From positions 1 through 64,000 of the forward strand of contig LODT01000025.1 in NCBI GenBank assembly GCA_001606155.1: a stretch of DNA of 64,000 nucleotides. Direction: 5' to 3'. Numbering within the stretch: the stretch's first letter is position 1; each line of letters starts with the position of its first letter. This DNA comes from Tieghemostelium lacteum. Lineage: Eukaryota > Evosea > Eumycetozoa > Dictyosteliales > Raperosteliaceae. Positions 34,640 to 47,686 of the stretch are shown here, in pieces. Below the pieces are notes generated by a model, which was not told the DNA's origin, made no database searches, and saw only the letters and a list, made by a program, of their open reading frames with translations. Position numbers and translations under genes: made by a program.

Positions 34640-34816
34640 TTTTTCTTTTTATATGAGAAAAGCCCTGAATTAAAATTTTTATAACATTATTCAAATAATC
34701 ATCAAAATTTTGATGATAGTTTATTTGATTATCTTTAATAAGATGTATAAAAAATTAGAAGTTCAAATGATCATTTTTTTTTTAGATTTTTTTTTTTTTT
34801 TTTTTTTCATTTCAGA
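34640..34816. promoter_or_regulatory. Shared promoter region of MCAT and NAA15
   Basis: 177 bp separate the two ATGs. Two oligo-T runs (about 34774-34782 and 34789-34808) face the NAA15 start. No other element is recognised. Confidence 0.5.
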
Positions 34817-37403
34817 ATGGCACCTACCGTTAAATCTGAACTTTCAACTAAAGACCAAGGTACTTTAAAAACTATTTCTGTAACTATCATTCAAAAAAAT
34901 AAAGGTGATTGATAATTCAAAGACTAATAATTTATTGATATAGAAACTTTTTGATGATAAAAAATATAAAAAAGGTTTAAAATTAGTGGAAACATTTTTA
35001 AAAACACACCCAGAGAATGTTGATGGTCTATGTTTTAAATCATTGATTGTTTACAATATGAGTAAAAAGGATGAGGCACATGATATTGCAAAAAAAGTAC
35101 TTAGATCCAATCTCAGTAACTCAATGGCTTGGCATACTTTAGGTTTTTTACATAAATCAGATAAAAACTATTCAGAGGCATTGAAATGTTTTAGAAATGC
35201 CAGTAAGCATGCCAAAGACAATACACAAATTCTAAAAGACCTCTTGTCGGTACAATTGTATCTTCGTGACAGTGCTGGACTCCGTGAGAGTTATAGTGCA
35301 CTTTTACATGCCCAACCAGCACAAAAGGGTAATTGGGTAGGATTGATATTGGCATATCATTTACAGGGCAATTACAAACAGGCTTTGGTAGTTTTGGATA
35401 AATTTAATGAGGTACTAGATGATAAAGAGAAATCTGGTGTCTCCTATTCTGAATTAATACTCTACAAATGTATGGTTATTGAGGAAAGTGGTGATCTTGA
35501 TCAGGTTATGCAAATTCTCAAAAATGATGAAAAATTAATTTTGGATAAAATGTGGTCCAAAAAGAAACAAGCTGAGATTCTCATGAAACAAAAACAACCA
35601 GAGAAGGCAGAAAAAATCTATAGAGATCTCATTAAAGTAAATCCAGATGACTACAATATACACAGAAAGTTGATTGAATGTAAATTAGGAGTCACATTAT
35701 TAGGCAATGATATGGAATCACTAAGTGTTGAACAAGTTGCTATTGTCGATAAACTCTATCAAGATCTAAAAGTTAGTTATCCAAAATCTCTATTAATTCA
35801 GAGATTACCATTAAATTATTTAAAAAATGCAGAACAATTTCGTAGTGAACTCTTTAACTATGTTAAAGTTTTCCTTAGAAAAGGTATTCCATCACTATTC
35901 AACTCTCTAAAACTTCTCTACAAGAATCCAGAGAAGATTGCCATCATTGAGTCACTACTCAACACTGAAATGGAATCACTAAAAAAATCATTAACATTTA
36001 GTGATGCCAGTACTACTACTACTGAAAAAGAACAACCATCAACTTACTTGTGGTCACTCTATTTCATGTCACAACATTATGATCAGATTGGACAACACCA
36101 AAAATCATTGGATTTCATCAATCAAGCAATTAGTCACACTCCAACCTGTGTTGATTTGTACATTCAAAAAGCAAAGGTATATAAACACCAAGGTGACCAT
36201 AAACAAGCCTATCAAGAGTACAATTATGCCAGAACTTTGGATTTAGCAGATAGATATCTAAACACTAAAGCTGCCAAATATGCATTGAGAAACAATGACC
36301 CGCTAACTGCTGACCAAATTGTATCACTCATTAAAGACGATAGAACACCATTAGTCGACCAAATTTCAGAATTCCAATGTATGTGGTATGAACAGGAGCT
36401 TGGTGACGCCTATCAGAGATGTGGTAATTATGGTAGATCTCTTAAAAATTACTATCTTGTAGATAGACATTTTAATGAGTTCTTAGAGGACCAATTTGAT
36501 TTCCATCATCACATTCAAAAGAAATTGACCTTACGTTCCTACATTGAATTTCTAAGATGGGAGGATAATGTATTCCAAAATAAACCCTATACCAAAGCAA
36601 TGAAACAGCTTATTAGGGTTTACTCAAAACTGATCAATCAACAACACCAACAAAATTTCCATTTACTACATTCAAACCAATTAAAGAATGCAGAGGAATT
36701 GGAAAACACTTTAAAACAACGTAGAGAACTACAAGAGAAATTAAGAAACGAATCTAAAGCAACTTCTGAAGGTCAACCAATTATTCTAGATGAGGATCCA
36801 AATGGTGAAAAACTATTACAAGATTCTAATTTATTAACCACCGCCATGAAATATCTCAAGACATTGTTGAAATTCAATAATGACTCAATTGATACTCATG
36901 TGTTGGCTTGTGAGTTCTATCTCATCAAAAAGAAATATCTGGCCGTACTAAAGAGTCTTTTAAAAATCAAACAATTGGTTGAGGCTGAAGGGCAACAATT
37001 ATCACAATCTAATGTTTATCATAGATATTTGATAAAACTTTTCCATCAATACGATAGTGAATACTCAACACTTGGAGCACCAGTAAAAGAGGTAGTCGAT
37101 CAAGAAAAAACTAATTTATTATCAGGTAAATCATTAGTAGATTATAATAATGAATTCTTGAAACAAAATCCAAATACAATTGCACACCAATTTGCAGGAA
37201 CTCAAATGTCATTATTATTAAATCCCGAGCAAAAAGAACAATTATCTACTAAATTTTTAGAGATTTCAAACGCAGAAGGAACTTACAAAGATGCATTGGA
37301 GGTATATCAGTTCTTGTCTAATATCTATGGCAACGAAATTGCCGAGAAATATCGTGTTGCTGCAAACCAAAAGTATCCACTTGCAAATATCTTCCAAATC
37401 TAA
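34817..37403 (+). CDS. naa15: N-alpha-acetyltransferase auxiliary subunit NAA15 (NatA)
   Basis: Exon 1 (34817-34879) and exon 2 (34944-37403) join in phase 0 to make TLKTISKLFDDKKYKKGLK, which lines up without gaps with the human NAA15 N-terminus. The product has about 840 residues, near the family length. TPR-like helix pairs run throughout (for example AWHTLGFLHKSDKNYSEALK and LILAYHLQGNYKQAL), with PAQKGNWVG in the family position. NAA15 holds the catalytic NAA10 subunit on the ribosome so that Ser/Ala/Thr-starting nascent chains are acetylated. The gene diverges from MCAT. Confidence 0.92.
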
Positions 37404-37894
37404 ATATTTCAATAATAATAAACACCTAGATGATGAAAAAAAATATTATAATTTACAAATTGTCCTATTTGCAAAAATAGATGAAGAACTCTATAATCAA
37501 CGACTATTATACAAAACAATATTGTTGTAAAATCAATTTGTTTTGAAGTTTTTTCATTTATTCGTTTTATTAAAAGGAAATGGTAATGAATAAAACAATT
37601 GCAGATATTTTAATTGATAAAAATTTTGTTTTACCAGGGTTTTAAAAATATCACCAAAAACCATCTATCAGAAAATTTTAACAGAATTCACAAATCGGTG
37701 ACATGTATGAAAAGGCTAGATATTTCGATTGTCATGACATTTGTTTGTGTATTTTGATGGGATTGTGTTGCATTAAGATAAAACTTTCTATAAATATCTA
37801 TATTTTAGTGGAAAAATTTCTATTTAATGCTTTTGAACAATATTTTTTTTCAATTCATTTTCAAATCAGTTTCAATTCAACAATAAGATAATTA
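37404..37894. other. Intergenic, nothing recognised
   Basis: About 490 bp of AT-rich DNA with only short, low-quality frames. It would hold the terminator of NAA15 and the promoter of the next small gene (T-run near 37842-37850). No repeat match was found. Confidence 0.4.
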
Positions 37895-38215
37895 ATGGCA
37901 ATTACATCAGTTTTCCAAGCACCACCAAAGATTCCAGTTAATTCAATTCCAACTGGTAGAACTTATAGAATTACTGGTGACCTTAAAAAACATCTAACAG
38001 AAGATTTCTTAAACAATCTCGGTGACTTCTTTAATGGTAAACCAATTATTACAAGAACCAATGTAACCTCAATTGAAGTTGAATATGAAGATTTCAAAGG
38101 AGAATCATTCGACAATTTAGTTTACGTTACTACTTATACCTTCCAACCAAATACTTTCAAAATCAGTCTTGATTTAACCACTTATGAAAAATATGAATTC
38201 AATGAAGATTATTAA
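37895..38215 (+). CDS. Small protein of unknown function (106 aa)
   Basis: A single exon with a clean ATG after TTAATGG and a TAA stop. The composition is protein-like and the strand pattern is alternating (ITSIEVEYEDF, LVYVTTYTFQ, FKISLDLTTY), suggesting a small beta-rich fold. There is no signal peptide, membrane span or Cys pair. Codon use matches neighbouring genes, so it is likely real. No family recognised. A TIR element begins about 45 bp after its stop. Confidence 0.65.
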   Translation: MAITSVFQAPPKIPVNSIPTGRTYRITGDLKKHLTEDFLNNLGDFFNGKPIITRTNVTSIEVEYEDFKGESFDNLVYVTTYTFQPNTFKISLDLTTYEKYEFNEDY

Positions 38216-38258
38216 ATAAATTATTTAAATCTTTAAACTTTCGAATATATTCGAAGAT

Positions 38259-38729
38259 TGTTTAAATATCTACCTATTCGGTCTTCAATTCTCTGATCTA
38301 CCTTTTGGCATCCATTACGAAACCTAAATAATTCGTCATATTCATAATACAATTACTAAATTGTAAAGAGTATTAAAAATTTTGTTTATTTTCTATAATT
38401 TTTTTATTTCATGAATGATTTTTCTGTTCAATGGTATGGAAAATTAATTATTTTGAATTAAATTTGATATTTTTTTTAATGTATTGATCTAAAATCCCTT
38501 CGCTCAATGTATACATCAATACTCCCAATTCAAAAAATTCAAAGAGATATCATGTTTTTGAAAAAAAAATATCCCTTCTTTATTTGTTTTAATTTAAATT
38601 TGATTTGACTTTATTTCTAAAGAAATTTATATGATAATCCACCGGTAAACTGGTATGGTATTGGTACACTTTAATACCAGTGGTAATTCAAAAAAATTTA
38701 CCAATGGTATTTTATTACCAATTTTAAAC
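38259..38729. mobile_element. Second copy of the GTGTTTAAAATTGG TIR family, left end decayed
   Basis: From TTTTGGCATCCATTACG (38303) on, it follows the 18656-19515 element: TAATTCGTCATATTCATAATAC, then CTCCCAATTCAAAAAA, then AATATCCCTTCTTTATTTG, then AATCCACCGGTAAACTGG. It ends at ACCAATTTTAAAC. It lacks the ~260-bp middle block of the longer copy, and only a faint trace of the left inverted repeat remains. It is older or internally deleted. No coding capacity. Confidence 0.75.
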
Positions 38730-39690
38730 CCTAGCTCTTTCTATTTAAATAACATATAAAATAAATTATTATTTTTTATCATATTTATATTCCAAACAAC
38801 GAAAGGTGGAGAAGGTATAGACCTAGAATAATAGGGGAGTTTACGTATTTTCAAACACTGGTTATTGAAATCTTTTACCTTTTACAACTTTTACAAGTAA
38901 ATATTGAAATGGGTTCAATTCGAAAACTCACTATTGAGATATATAAATCTTGAGCCTCTTGATTAATTGACAAGTCTCTAGTTCTCTTTTTCCCTTGAGG
39001 AGAGGTCTTTTATCTTATCAATTGGAGATATGATATATAAATGATTCTGTTTTGTGAATTTGGAAGTATAAATAAAAGAGAAAAATTGATGAAATGTTGT
39101 GTATTTTTTAAATTTACAACTCTTTTTTGCACTACTTCATTATTCATATATATATATAATAAACATTTCTTTAATCAGACTTTTTTTTTTAATTTTCAAA
39201 TTTATAGGTTTCATGTTTTCCTCTAATTACTTTTGGACCTTGTTTTTCTTTATCACCAACTGTAATTGATTCTTTGTGTCAATAGAATCTAATTTATATT
39301 ATTTAACTAAAGATCTCTATAACTTGCGAAAAAGTGTTTTGAAGGATGCAAATACTTCAAATAGCTATACAATAATCCAAATTAATAAAAGACTTCAAAA
39401 AAGTGGAATATTCAAGAACCAATATATTATTAGTATTTATTTTAAAATATAGTTCTATAGAATTAATTTCAAGACTTAGTCATTAAACTATTTAAAATTA
39501 ATGAAACAATATTATTTTAAAGTTAAAATCTATGAATGATTGCACCTCTTATTTGTCTACCCATAGATGTTATGATCTAGAGAAAATGTATTGATACATT
39601 AAAGAACTTCTTAAAAAAAACAAATTAATTAAGAATGTATAATATGTCTATGATTATATTTCCGATATATGAAATAAGATTACAAATTAA
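38730..39690. other. Intergenic, mostly unrecognised
   Basis: Nearly 1 kb without a supported gene. ATGCAAATACTTCAAA at about 39346 is a variant of the dispersed motif. Some TA and T runs occur. No RNA gene is seen. A fragment of an old element is likely but cannot be named. Confidence 0.4.
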
Positions 39691-40340
39691 GATATGGGTG
39701 GAGATAGATTCAGAGATTGTGTTGCATATAGTGCCCTTTTTAATTGAGTAATCTAATGGAAGTAATGAAGCGGAATATTATGTTGTGGTGGTTTGGGTCT
39801 TTTACTTTACTAATTGTTAAGAGTAGTTTGTGTTTTTTCTCCATTTTTACTTGAGAAGGGGGTGATATGAAGGATTATAGATGGAGGGGTTTGAATTTGC
39901 CTATTTGAGGAATAGGAATAAATTCTCCTTCCTTGGGTTGGTAGTTGTTGATTGAGGTTGTTTGAGGAGGTCATTTTTGTATTTAGTGTACAGGTAGAGG
40001 TGGTAGTGTTGTGTGGTGAATTTTTTGAAATTGATTTGAAAAGAAGTTTTTGTAAGAAAGTTGGTGACCTACCTCTTTTGAATTGTTGAAGATAGGTTCA
40101 CGATATTGGTTTAGATTGTATTTCGGGTTATCTTTATCCAAGCTAAAAAACTGTCTTTTTGGATTGGTTAGCGCACAAGAGTACAAGTGAGTGGGGCGAT
40201 TGATTGTTTTTGATAGTCAATTCCTTGGTTGTATTCAATTTAGTATTGGAGATTGACTCTCCAGTTGGGGTGTAATTTGAGTTGGATTGATCATTTAGGA
40301 ATTTGTCGAAAATTAGAGGTTCATTGGGCATATAAAATTA
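39691..40340 (-). mobile_element. LINE (TRE-like) ORF2 fragment, minus strand
   Basis: Read on the minus strand, its 3' half (39691-39965) parallels 19866-20145: ACCAACCCAAGGAAGG, then ACTCTTAACAATTAGTAAAG, then GACCCAAACCACCAC and TCTGAATCTATCTCCACCC. The 5' half encodes LINE-like protein in two frames (a PNEPLIFDKFLND stretch and an overlapping second frame). It is cut at both ends and its frame is disturbed. ATGCAAAGACTTTAA stands about 30 bp beyond its 5' edge. Confidence 0.65.
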
Positions 40341-40894
40341 ATCAAGAGTTATAAATACAAATGCAAAGACTTTAATAACGTATCAATTGTACTATATTGT
40401 AAATAAATAAATAATTATTTCTACTTCTTAATTGGTTTTTTTATAAAATCTTTAAAAATTCTTCAGATTGGTTATAATAAACAACCTTCTATATTGCTAG
40501 GTTGATTTTCAATTTGGACCATCCAGATGCAAAGAATAAAGACAATAGCTAATATATCTCTTAAAATAAGTATTAATAATAATTAAATTTATTGTTGGAG
40601 TTGTAGAAATAAAGAAATAGTATTTTCCAATTGGATAGCTAATATGTGGTTGTATGAAAAACTAATGATATACTGTACAAATGAATTGTAAATCGACTTA
40701 GTAGAATATATTATACCTGGAGGGACTAATTAATAGCAAATAGGAGGTAATTTATATATTTTTCATTTTTTCATTAAATTTTAACAAGGTTTTTCTATTG
40801 AATATAGATAATATAAACAAAAATGAATTCAAATTCTTCATTTTGATACACATTGCACGAAGGAGTGCAAGGACTTCAATAAAACAAGCTTCAT
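40341..40894. other. Intergenic with three copies of the dispersed motif
   Basis: No gene. ATGCAAAGACTTTAATAAC occurs at 40371, a partial ATGCAAAGAATAAAGAC at 40527, and GTGCAAGGACTTCAATAA at 40865, immediately before the 3' end of the RFWD3 gene. CAATTGTAC after the first copy also follows the copy at 15351. Confidence 0.45.
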
Positions 40895-43145
40895 TTATTT
40901 TATGTTTTTTAAAATTCGAAGTTCTTTATCAGAAAGTGAAAGAAGAAACTCTTCATCTCTATAATTAAAATGTAAAAGATCAGTAGTAAATTGTTGAGTT
41001 TTAATTTTTTGAGAAAGATTACCACTGTTTGCATTATAAATTCTTATGGATTGGTCAGTGTCACTACTAAGGGATGCATAACTTTGATTATTAGAATTAG
41101 AAGTAAATATAATAGATCTATTCGTTGATATTGGTGATATTTTTGGAGGTTGTTTTTGAGCATTTGTGTGTGTGTATATAGTTTTTCCTTCAGTTATATT
41201 GTTTCTATTTAAATGTTTGAATACAACCATATAGGTACCATTAAAAGATGGCCCATTCTGAAAAGTTGCCAAAAAGTTTTTACTAATTGGATCTAGTGAA
41301 ATGTTATTACAATTACCTTGGAAAGGAAGTTGATAGGTAACAAATGGTAAAGTATTCTGAGACAAAGAAAGTGATGGTTTTTCACTGTACCACAATGCTC
41401 CATTGGCTTGAAATAGACCTCCATGTTCATTGTAGAGATGCTGTTCTCCACTCAGCGGTGTAAGAGATGACTCTCTTTGACTATACAATAATCTGAATAC
41501 TGGTAGATTTGAATTCATTTTAATCTGTGAAATTGGGCCATTGAGATTTCTCATATCAAAAATATGAGTCTGTCCAACTTCGGAACAATAGAAAATGTTG
41601 GAGTTATTAGGATCAAATTCACATGACCACAGTGGTGTATTTAAAGTGTATTGGCAAATTACTGTTTTTTTTTGTACATTTATAATTTTAACACTACGGT
41701 CTTGACTAGCTGTAATTGCTAAATTTGGGTCATGTTGAGATACTCTTACATCTCTTATTACACCCTTGTGAAGATTGGATATAAAATCTGAATTAGCTGG
41801 ATCTAGTGATGATAATTTCACTAAACCATAATCAAATTGATTCTTGGTAAATGATGCTACAATTATACCTGTTTGATTTGAAAAATCTAATACACTAGAA
41901 CCCTTTAATGTAAATAGTGATTGTGATTGAAAATTTAATGACTCATCACAAATTTCTTCAATAATTCCACTATTTAGTTGATTCTCAATAGTGTTAATTT
42001 TGTTTGATAAACTTGTAACTTTGTTTTTGTTAAATTGGTAGTTATTACTATCATCAATAATATTGTTTTTTTTGGGATTATTAATATTATTATTATTAAT
42101 TTGTTGTTGTGGTAAAGCCGAAGTATTATTGTTATGAGTTATTGTGGTTGGTCGATATAATACCTCAAATTTTTGATTTAATCTAGATTTTAGTTGGATA
42201 ATCTTTTTTTGGAGGGATTCAATTTCTCTATTTCTAGATTCTATAACTTTTCGGCACTTGATTGCATCTTGATTAGGATCAACTTCAGATATCCCCTTTG
42301 GTAAATAAATTAAAATGATATCCTTAATTGAAGTTTTCTTTTTACAATTAGGGCATGATTTTTTATCTTTAATCCACTTTTCTGCACACCTATAGTTTAG
42401 TGAAAGAGATAGTTAGCATAATAGGTGATAAATAATAGATAAATTGATACACTACGATTTACCAAATATATGACCACATGATTTTAAAACAATTGATTTG
42501 TGAGGACCATTACAATGAAAGAGATCAAAACAAATCATACATGATGCATCCTCTTCATCTGCAATGTATTTTCTTTTGTTTGGATTCTCTAGTTCGTTTA
42601 CACTATCTTTTGTTGTGGTTGCTGTGGTTGTTGAGGTGGTGGTGGTAGTGGTCGTTGCATGATCTCTTTTTGATTTAGGATCAGTAAAGGGTGCATTTTG
42701 TTCTAAAAGTATATCAGAGCTATTTTGTACTTCTTTATAAAATTTAAATACATTTAATTTTTCAATGAGTGGTTCTTTACTGCTATCATCATAACTATTT
42801 GGTGGTGAATCTTCCACTGTTAAAAGATTACCATTATTATTTTGTATTTCTTTGGGAGTCTCTTGTGGATTTATATTTAAATAATTGTTTATAGTATTGG
42901 CTCTACTTGTAGTTGTTTGGTTTGGTGGTGGCGCATGGGTATAAATTATATCTGGAGTATTATTATTATTATTACTACTGGTTGTTATTTCTGAAGTATG
43001 AAGTGGGTTGTTATCAGTATTTATAATGTAATTAATTTGAAAATTACTATCAGTTGTAGGGGAGATACTAGAAATGGTTATAGTAGAGTCATCTATATCA
43101 ATAACAATAGGTGTCTCAATGTTATTTAACAGTGGGTTATGATCA

Positions 43146-43194
<49 letters not shown>

Positions 43195-43813
43195 CATCAA
43201 ATTCAGAGTATATATTGATTAAATTTGCATTTGTTTGAGGTTGTGGGGTAGTATTTACTATTATTGAATCTTCTAATTCTTCTTTATGTGTAGGCTCATG
43301 CTCTTTAACAACAGTAGTGGTGCTGTTGTCATCAATGAGAGAGCTCTCTATAAAGTCAAAATTAAATTCCACCTGGGTATCGGTGTTTGTATTATTGTTG
43401 GTATTATTGTGATTATTTACAGGTGTATGACTAGAATGAATGTTATTATTATATGTTTCTTGCTGATGTACTGAAATACTGGGTAAAGGTTTTAATTTTA
43501 AATGTAATTTTTGTTCTCTACTGATATAGCCTTTTGGTGTAGGTGACTGAATAACGGGTGGTTTTAATTTTAGATTAATTGGTTTAGCTACATATGGGTT
43601 AACTGGTAATGTTGTGGCAATTTTATTACTAATATTACTATTATTACTCTGTTTTGCAAATGACAACGAAGGAGGAACTGTAAGTTTTTTGGTTATTGAT
43701 TCAAAGCTATTATTTGGTTGATGAGGTTTATTGGTAGATATAGTTTTTGATGGCGAATCAAAATTACTCCTTATTTTAAGTTTTAGTTTTTTATTCTCAT
43801 TGTTTGTGTTCAT
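40895..43813 (-). CDS. rfwd3: RFWD3-type E3 ubiquitin ligase (RING, coiled coil, WD40)
   Basis: Exons 43813-42456 and 42389-40895 (donor GTAGTG, phase 2) give about 950 residues. The join restores the RING: CMIC (425-428), CGH (446-448), then CAEKW (from 454) and CPNC (465-468). A Gln/Asn/Thr-rich N-terminus of ~400 residues, with a long Asn run, precedes it. A coiled coil follows (KVIESRNREIESLQKKI), then WD40 repeats: LHKGVIRDVRVSQ, ITASQDRSVKIINV, LWSCEFDP, HIFDMRN and IRIYNANSGN. Human RFWD3 ubiquitinates RPA and RAD51 at stalled forks and at cross-link repair. The same order of blocks supports orthology. Confidence 0.85.
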
Positions 43814-43897
43814 GAGATTATCTCATTTTGAAAATACCAAGAAAAATAAAAAATAATTTTTTTTCATTAAGGAATCTTATTCAACTAAGTATTTATT

Positions 43898-46800
43898 TTA
43901 GTTAATTCTATAGAAAGAAATATAATTTTGGTTTATATTGGTAAAGTTTTTAAAATCTATAGAATAAATGTTGAAAATTGGTGAATTATTGTTAGGTGTT
44001 TTTAGGGTAAAGCTATGAATTGATTTGTTTTTGGATAGTATTTGAAAAGTTTGGTTAATATTTTCATCAACATCATTTGGTAATAATTGCATTTTGTTTA
44101 CAATCACTATTAGTGAATCTATTGATTTACTATGATTTAACAATTCTAATAGATAATAGAGATTATTGAAATTTTCAATAGTGATTTCTAGTGACTTTAA
44201 AGTTTTACTTTGACCTATAACCAATGATAATTGAGTGTTCTCAAAGAATTTTACATTGGTTAGATTTTTAGGTGGTTCAATAGAGAGTTTGCTAATATTA
44301 TCTATTAGTGCCAAGACACTATATAGTGTTACTGGATCCTGTGTACCATAATTGATTTTACCTTCTATGTAGTAAGGTGAAATGACATCAAATACCTCTT
44401 TACGGATAGTAGTTAGAATATAACCTTTGAATTCCAATTTAAGTTTTCTAGGTGACTGTTGATTACATTGGATTAGTGTCATCATTGGTTTAGAGATTGT
44501 GTGGTCAAGCTTCTCTACTATAATTTGTACCAACTCTAGATAAGGAAAACTCTCGAATATAACCTTAATCTCATTTAGAGGTAAAACTTGTTCGTGAAAA
44601 ACATATTTTACATAAGTTTTTAGGGTATTTAGTTTTGTCAGATTTTTCTCTAAAACTGATGTCCTGTAGAGTATGTGGTGTTGATCTGGCTCCAATATTA
44701 GAGTGTGAAGTTTATTGGATATTACCACCTGGTGGAAAGTAATATCAGTACAATGATATACTTCACAAATATCCAATTTATCATTAAAAACTTTATGTGT
44801 TTGCATATTCCAAAATTTTGGAACATTTTGCAAAAGGCAATATTTTGGATTTAATGAAACTGAATAACCATGTAATTTCAATTCCATAGTGCTATTAGTG
44901 AATATCTGTTGTACCATTTCAAAAACTGACCAACAAATCATAGAGATTTCCAATTTTTCATATTGGGTAACAGAAATATCAAATATTAGAAAAGATAGTA
45001 TTTCTTTTACCAAATAAAATGGAAAATTTAGAGTTGGTGAATAGTTCCTATGTCCAATTATTGAGTTATTAAATTGGTAATATTGGTTAAATAAATGGGA
45101 TTTTTGTAATTCAGTTGAACCTAGGGTTGCATCAATTTTAGATAATTTATCTAAAACTGTAACGTAGGGTGATTTTTGTGTTTGTATTAAACCAAGTTCA
45201 TTAGGTACCCAAACCAATTGAATTCCATCACCTTTTAGTAAATATATTAATTTTTCTAAATTATACAGCGCAATTGGAATTTCTAAAATTTTAGAGTATT
45301 TTAGAAGTAGTATAATCTCAAAAAACCAATCTTGTTTATGCTGAATATATGCCTTTACAAACAGAATATAATCTAATAAAAGATTAAATATATCTGCTTT
45401 AGTAGTAGTAGTGGTAGTTGAAGATGTGGAGTTTGGTAATTTCTCTAGACATTTCAGAATTTCCAAAAAGGTTTTATAGAGTGATTTAATAGACAATTGT
45501 GGTTGTGTTGATAGAATAGGTTGAATGAATTTGTATAGTTGTTCAAGTGGTGTTGAACTTAGTTGAATGACATCATAGAGAATTGAATGATCTTCATCTT
45601 GATACCTTATCATCTCCACTAATGAATTAATTCTATTGAAATATCCCAAGCATATTGTTGCTTTGGAAAGTGATAGTTCTTGATATGATTGCTCGTCCAT
45701 TACCAATGATGACCTTATTAGACCCAAAAGAGTAGTATACGGAATAGTTTTATTAAAACTATATTTTAGTGTACTTTTATACAATTTCATTGCAGGTTGT
45801 CTATCAGAATGCTCCAGAAAATTTTTCAATAAATTCACTAATATACCATTATCTAAAAGAGACTTTACATACCCTCCCTTAGATAGAAATTCTTCAATTA
45901 ATTCATTTATAATATCAGTTGGTACAAATGGATATCTCTCACCAAGAAGTATAGCATTTATGTAAACAGAATGTCTGTCCATAGAGCCTGCGTTAAGCAT
46001 TTTAATAATGGTCTGTAATAATTTAGTTGATATTTCAATAATGTATTGTTGGTATTGATTATTATTATTATTATTGATCATTAGTTGTTGTAATGATAAA
46101 AGTGAATCGAAGAGCTTAAAGAGTAATGATTGTGAATATCCATACTGATCTATAGAGATGTGGATATATTTTTCAAATAACTCTTGACAATTACTCTGTA
46201 ATGCTTCATTAGAGTACTTGAATATCTCTAATAGTATATCTATAATATAGTGATTTAGTTTTTCTGTACCCCACATTCTGAATATAGATTTTACTAGATT
46301 ATTAGCCTCCTTTATAACATGATCTCTAGATAAATTTAAAATTTTAGCAAGATTTTCTCTATCTGAACTATCGGTACTTTTAAAGTATGCTTCAAATATC
46401 TTTTGAAAAACAATATTATTTATGATTATAATTTGTCTCTTTTCACTATTATTAATATTAAATGATTGGAATGTTGATATTATTATTCCAATGAATGATG
46501 AAAACTTTGAGTGTCTCTGTAGAATATAATCTAAAATTTTCACCGATAGATCATGATCAAAGAGATGATAATGTGTAATAAAATATTTAAAACCAGCTAA
46601 ATTTTTTAATTTTAACTTATTTCTAATTAATTTAAATGAATAACTAATAAATGTTGTCTATATTAGTACTTTGAAAATTTGATTAATCAAATTAAAAATC
46701 TACATACTCAGATAATTCCAATTTATAATTTGATATTATTTCTTTGTAATTTTTAAATGTGGTTAAGTTACACATTATATAGGCTATTGATGATAGTGAT

Positions 46801-47574
46801 ACATCTACATTATTCTTTAAATGATCTAGATAGAACGTATCAAAGAATTCCCAATTTGGTAACTTAATATCTAATTTATCTAAAAATTGATCCTATATAT
46901 ACAATATTTAATGAGTATAGGCAGGCTACTAAATGGTGAACTTTTCTTTATAAATATTTACAATTGAATACACAGAATGCTTTAAATGAAAAATATTTGG
47001 TTTTATTCTCTGAATAAAATCAGTTATCAAATTAACCTCTCTTTCATAATGCAATTTAGGAACAGGTAAGACACTATTTAAGAATTTAAATATAAATTCT
47101 AATAGATCTTCTGAACAATAATTTAACTTTATGAGTGCTTCTAATGATAAAAGGTATTCTATATTATAAATTGAACTTTTTAAAAATACATTTTTAATAT
47201 TCAATTTAAATGGTGATAGTAATTGTGCCTATATAGTAGTCAAATATTAGATATGATTCTCTGATTGTTAAAAATAGTTGCATTGTTTGATAGTAATAGA
47301 AACCTACCTCAACTAATGTAGGTAACCATGAAATTTTTAATTGAGGGTATAAAAATCTTAATAATGTTATAGAATTCTTTCTAACTTGACTACAACTATC
47401 AACAAGTGCCAATTTAATGAGCTGGTTGTATTCTTTTTTAAAATTCTTTATTTCATTATGGTAATTAATGCTTGCATAACCATTAATTGACTTGAACTGA
47501 GTTATCAATTGAAGTATAGCCTGATTTCTATCATCATCATTGTCTGATTTATAGAGAGTTGGTATCTCTGTCAT
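43898..47574 (-). CDS. Large helical-repeat protein with F-box-like motif, second member
   Basis: Four exons fit: 47574-47308, 47228-46962, 46892-46704 and 46657-43898, all phase 0, giving about 1160 residues. The first ~300 residues are HEAT/ARM-like (VRKNSITLLRFLYPQL). A long helical middle follows, then an F-box-like stretch (YLVKEILSFLIF ... ICWSVFEMVQQIF) and a C-terminal strand/helix fan (LKSLEITIENFNNL). The protein at 11778-15158 has the same order. There is no enzyme motif, signal or membrane span. The third donor is GTAGAT, a less usual site, so exon 3 is the least certain. Function unknown. Confidence 0.7.
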
Positions 47575-47686
47575 GATTTTTATTATAAATCTGACAGATT
47601 TCTTTTTTTTGACAAAAACAAATGAAAGGAAATCCTTCTTATCAATTCAAAGTGTTCTTATTTTTTTTCTTTTTTTTTTGCATTAA
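47575..47686. promoter_or_regulatory. Short bidirectional promoter before NGLY1
   Basis: 112 bp between two diverging ATGs, with T-runs near 47601-47609 and 47660-47679. It presumably serves both genes. Confidence 0.45.

Noticed and set aside
37703-37891. 62-codon frame before the small gene
   Set aside because: Low-complexity Ile/Phe/Leu composition in a promoter region; no splice link to the next gene.
39041-39226. 61-codon frame in the repeat island
   Set aside because: Phe/Thr-rich noise over a T-run; no family features.
43146-43191. Trinucleotide repeat array
   Set aside because: It encodes the poly-Asn tract of the RFWD3-type protein and is normal for dictyostelids, not a CRISPR or satellite.
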